Assembly: GCA_030044035.1 (NCBI GenBank)
Contig: JASHWN010000450.1
Span: 1 to 5,275, forward strand
DNA: 5,275 nt
Direction of reading: 5' to 3'
DNA from: Xanthobacteraceae bacterium
GTDB taxonomy: Bacteria; Pseudomonadota; Alphaproteobacteria; Rhizobiales; Xanthobacteraceae
Part shown: piece after piece, positions 5,189 to 5,275 of the stretch
Numbering within the stretch: the first letter of the stretch is position 1
Layout of the letters: every line of letters begins with the position of its first letter
Notes under the pieces: generated by a model
Told to the model about the DNA's origin: nothing
Database searches by the model: none
Seen by the model: the letters and a program-made list of their open reading frames with translations, nothing else
Position numbers and translations under genes: made by a program

Positions 5189-5275
5189 GTGCGGTAGCGA
5201 GAGGCTTCTCCCGTTACCGTCGCCCTCCTTGGGCGTTTCCTCCCTAGACTTGGGCCGCTCCAGCAATGTGAGCGG
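5189..5275 (+). ncRNA. Candidate anti-Shine-Dalgarno small RNA (3' end cut by window)
   Basis: Three consecutive stems follow a promoter-like sequence. Stem 1 (5192-5219) pairs CGGTA with TACCG and, inside, GAGA with TCTC around loop GGCT. Stem 2 (5221-5235) is CGCCC-TCCTT-GGGCG, a perfect five-pair stem showing UCCUU in its loop. Then comes unpaired UUUCCUCCCUAGACUU (5236-5251). Stem 3 starts GGGCCGCTC (5252-5260) and returns with GAGCGG (5270-5275), where the window ends; if CCC and a T-run follow, it is an intrinsic terminator. The expected transcript is about 95-100 bases. Loop and linker pyrimidines are complementary to GGAGG-like ribosome sites. This layout recalls alphaproteobacterial small RNAs with CCUCC motifs (the Rhodobacter CcsR and rhizobial alpha-r14 types), but family membership is not established. 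No matching reading frame explains the structure. Confidence 0.5.

Noticed and set aside
5183..5194. TGC-rich TGCTGCAGTGCG as a PhaR-type (polyhydroxyalkanoate regulator) site
   Set aside because: It only loosely fits a CTGC-N3-GCAG pattern, and no phasin or polyester gene is visible; too weak to call.
4934..5266. 110-codon minus-strand frame in the right-hand gap
   Set aside because: The sequence is Arg/Ser-rich with no family signature and a weak start context. The nucleotide sequence is better explained by RNA stem-loops on the plus strand.
1..5275. CRISPR arrays, tRNA or rRNA genes, toxin-antitoxin or defence modules
   Set aside because: No regularly spaced repeats, no tRNA cloverleaf or rRNA sequence, and no paired small genes of such types were seen.

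Overview
The window looks like chromosome of a GC-rich alphaproteobacterium, most likely Hyphomicrobiales (Bradyrhizobium, Rhodopseudomonas or Xanthobacteraceae type). The pointers are an aerobic cobaltochelatase CobT terminus, an alphaproteobacterial-style ribosomal protein L28 and high GC wobble positions. The genus assignment is inference; the protein identities rest on recognisable motifs.

Layout. Bases 1-624 (+) are the 3' end of cobT (von Willebrand-type domain of the CobNST cobalt-insertion enzyme). After an 85-base gap comes an APH/homoserine-kinase-II-like small-molecule phosphotransferase (710-1726, +). It converges on an Fsr-like major facilitator transporter (1727-2980, -), and the two stop codons abut with no base between them. 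Between the transporter start and the next gene lies a regulatory stretch with a TTGACA-type promoter and a large GC-rich imperfect inverted repeat. rpmB (bL28) follows at 3238-3528 (-), with a good Shine-Dalgarno and a recognisable sigma-70-like promoter at 3599-3628.

A complete-looking ISAs1-family insertion sequence occupies 3647-4919. It has 24-base terminal inverted repeats (19/24 matched), an intact 389-residue DDE transposase, and a stop codon supplied by the right inverted repeat. It sits only 18 bases beyond the rpmB -35 box, and no target duplication is visible. The transposase leader can fold into a 12-pair stem that would bury its Shine-Dalgarno, a plausible guard against read-through expression.

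The last ~355 bases (4920-5275) hold no convincing protein gene but several inverted repeats. They end in what looks like a small RNA gene on the + strand: a TATATT -10 box, a long stem-loop, a second stem-loop presenting UCCUU in its loop, an unpaired UUUCCUCCCU stretch and the start of a terminator-like hairpin cut by the window edge. The pyrimidine motifs are complementary to Shine-Dalgarno sequences, so a trans-acting translational repressor is the working hypothesis. This and the IS leader stem are the most interesting items.

The genes do not form one pathway: cobT is cobalamin synthesis, rpmB is translation, and the phosphotransferase and transporter have unknown substrates.
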